Below the pieces are notes generated by a model. The model saw only the letters and a list, made by a program, of their open reading frames with translations, searched no databases and was not told the origin of the DNA. DNA of 6,239 bases, taken from contig NZ_KB892940.1 of the NCBI RefSeq assembly GCF_000373985.1, positions 1 to 6,239 on the forward strand. The letters are read 5' to 3'. This document shows positions 5,807-6,239 of the stretch, one piece after another. Made by a program: the position numbers and the translations under genes. This DNA comes from Desulfobacter curvatus DSM 3379 (GTDB lineage: Bacteria; Desulfobacterota; Desulfobacteria; Desulfobacterales; Desulfobacteraceae). The first letter of the stretch is position 1. Each line of letters begins with the position of its first letter.

Positions 5807-6239
5807 ACAGTATATTACCCCACGGTAAGCTGCTATGGGTATTATATCATCGACTCTTATCGACCTAAATGTGGATTTGCGTAATTGAATATCAATAGCT
5901 TTGTTCGGTGGTAAAAATACAAAAAAAACGTGCTGCTGTAACTTTGGTCAGGAAGCTTGCCGATCTGCAGTGCTGACGCATAAATAATAAAAGGTCGGCC
6001 GAAGTTGTTCCGCCCACTCCTTTTTGGGAAAATTCCGCCTTTCCTTCTTTCAGAAGGCATCGGAAAGGTAGTTCTTCCTACACAAACCATGGCCTGTACC
6101 GAAGATTTTCATTCCGTCCGGGCATAGTTCTCCCCCATTCCAGGCTTGAAACTGTTTCGATTACCTGTCCGTGGTTGCCGTCTCACACTAATCGGAGTTG
6201 AAAGGGGGCGGACAGACGCTCTTTCAGCCATGGATAATC

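Larger units (their letters stand above)
5554..6239. other. Gene-free upstream region
   Basis: Nearly 700 bp upstream of the regulator promoter show no frame with a recognisable domain, ribosome binding site or start. The left part is AT-rich and carries the two inverted repeats at 5600-5629 and 5758-5806. From about 5990 to the window end the base composition becomes GC-richer. There the minus-strand frame 6239-5892 reads as 115 amino-acid positions interrupted by only two stop codons (near 6185 and 6080), with a 61-codon open tail. That could be a decayed gene or mobile-element fragment, but nothing in it is recognisable and chance is a sufficient explanation. Confidence 0.5.

Noticed and set aside
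5884..5896. ATTGA-ATA-TCAAT dyad as a second FNR-type box
   Set aside because: The spacing and arms do not fit TTGAT-N4-ATCAA, and it is not near a gene start.
5857..6090. Minus-strand open frame of 77 codons in the right-hand intergenic region
   Set aside because: No ribosome binding site, no recognisable domain, and a basic, low-information sequence; a different minus-strand frame here looks at least as coding-like.
6164..6216. CTGTCCG and CGGACAG inverted repeat near the right edge, considered as a group II intron or IS end
   Set aside because: Only seven base pairs with a long loop, and I could find no domain V-like element or transposase motif with it.

Overview
The window holds a three-gene, all-minus-strand locus: an AraC/PchR-type regulator (4371-5396), a FyuA-like TonB-dependent outer-membrane receptor (1911-4013) and a secreted DUF4198/COG5266-type protein (966-1844). 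On either side lie AT-rich intergenic DNA and, at the left edge, the tail of an IS transposase. The receptor implies a Gram-negative host. The DUF4198 partner, moderate GC, AT-rich promoters and a perfect FNR-type box suggest an anaerobic or facultative proteobacterium, possibly one of the Desulfobacterota. That placement is inference; there is no rRNA or lineage marker here.

Layout: 3-269 is the C-terminal fragment of an IS transposase on the + strand, whose element starts outside the window. Positions 270-965 carry no convincing gene. They hold a good minus-strand intrinsic terminator (473-503), a copy of one of its arms near the IS end (299-307), and a 12-bp perfect hairpin (927-955) just past the DUF4198 stop codon. 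The DUF4198 gene lies 66 bp downstream of the receptor gene with a strong ribosome binding site and no visible terminator between them, so the two are probably cotranscribed. The 357-bp gap between receptor and regulator is the receptor's control region. It holds a perfect TTGAT-N4-ATCAA dyad and two sequence words (CAACTCTT and TTTTCAACTTT, + strand) that recur in the same order and orientation at the regulator's own promoter. The regulator has a good sigma70-like promoter and an unusual C8/A8 homopolymer block where its ribosome binding site should be. Positions 5554-6239 show no supportable gene, only two inverted repeats and a GC-richer stretch that could be decayed sequence.

How it may work (inference): the layout resembles siderophore-receptor modules such as YbtA/FyuA of Yersinia and PchR/FptA of Pseudomonas, in which an AraC-type regulator senses an imported metallophore and activates its receptor. 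Here no synthesis or inner-membrane transport genes are visible. The partner is instead a periplasmic protein whose predicted mature N-terminus is a histidine, followed by three more histidines within 26 residues. A reasonable hypothesis is uptake of a metal or metal chelate, with the DUF4198 protein handling the metal in the periplasm, under a chelate-responsive regulator and possibly an oxygen/redox-responsive FNR/CRP-family regulator.
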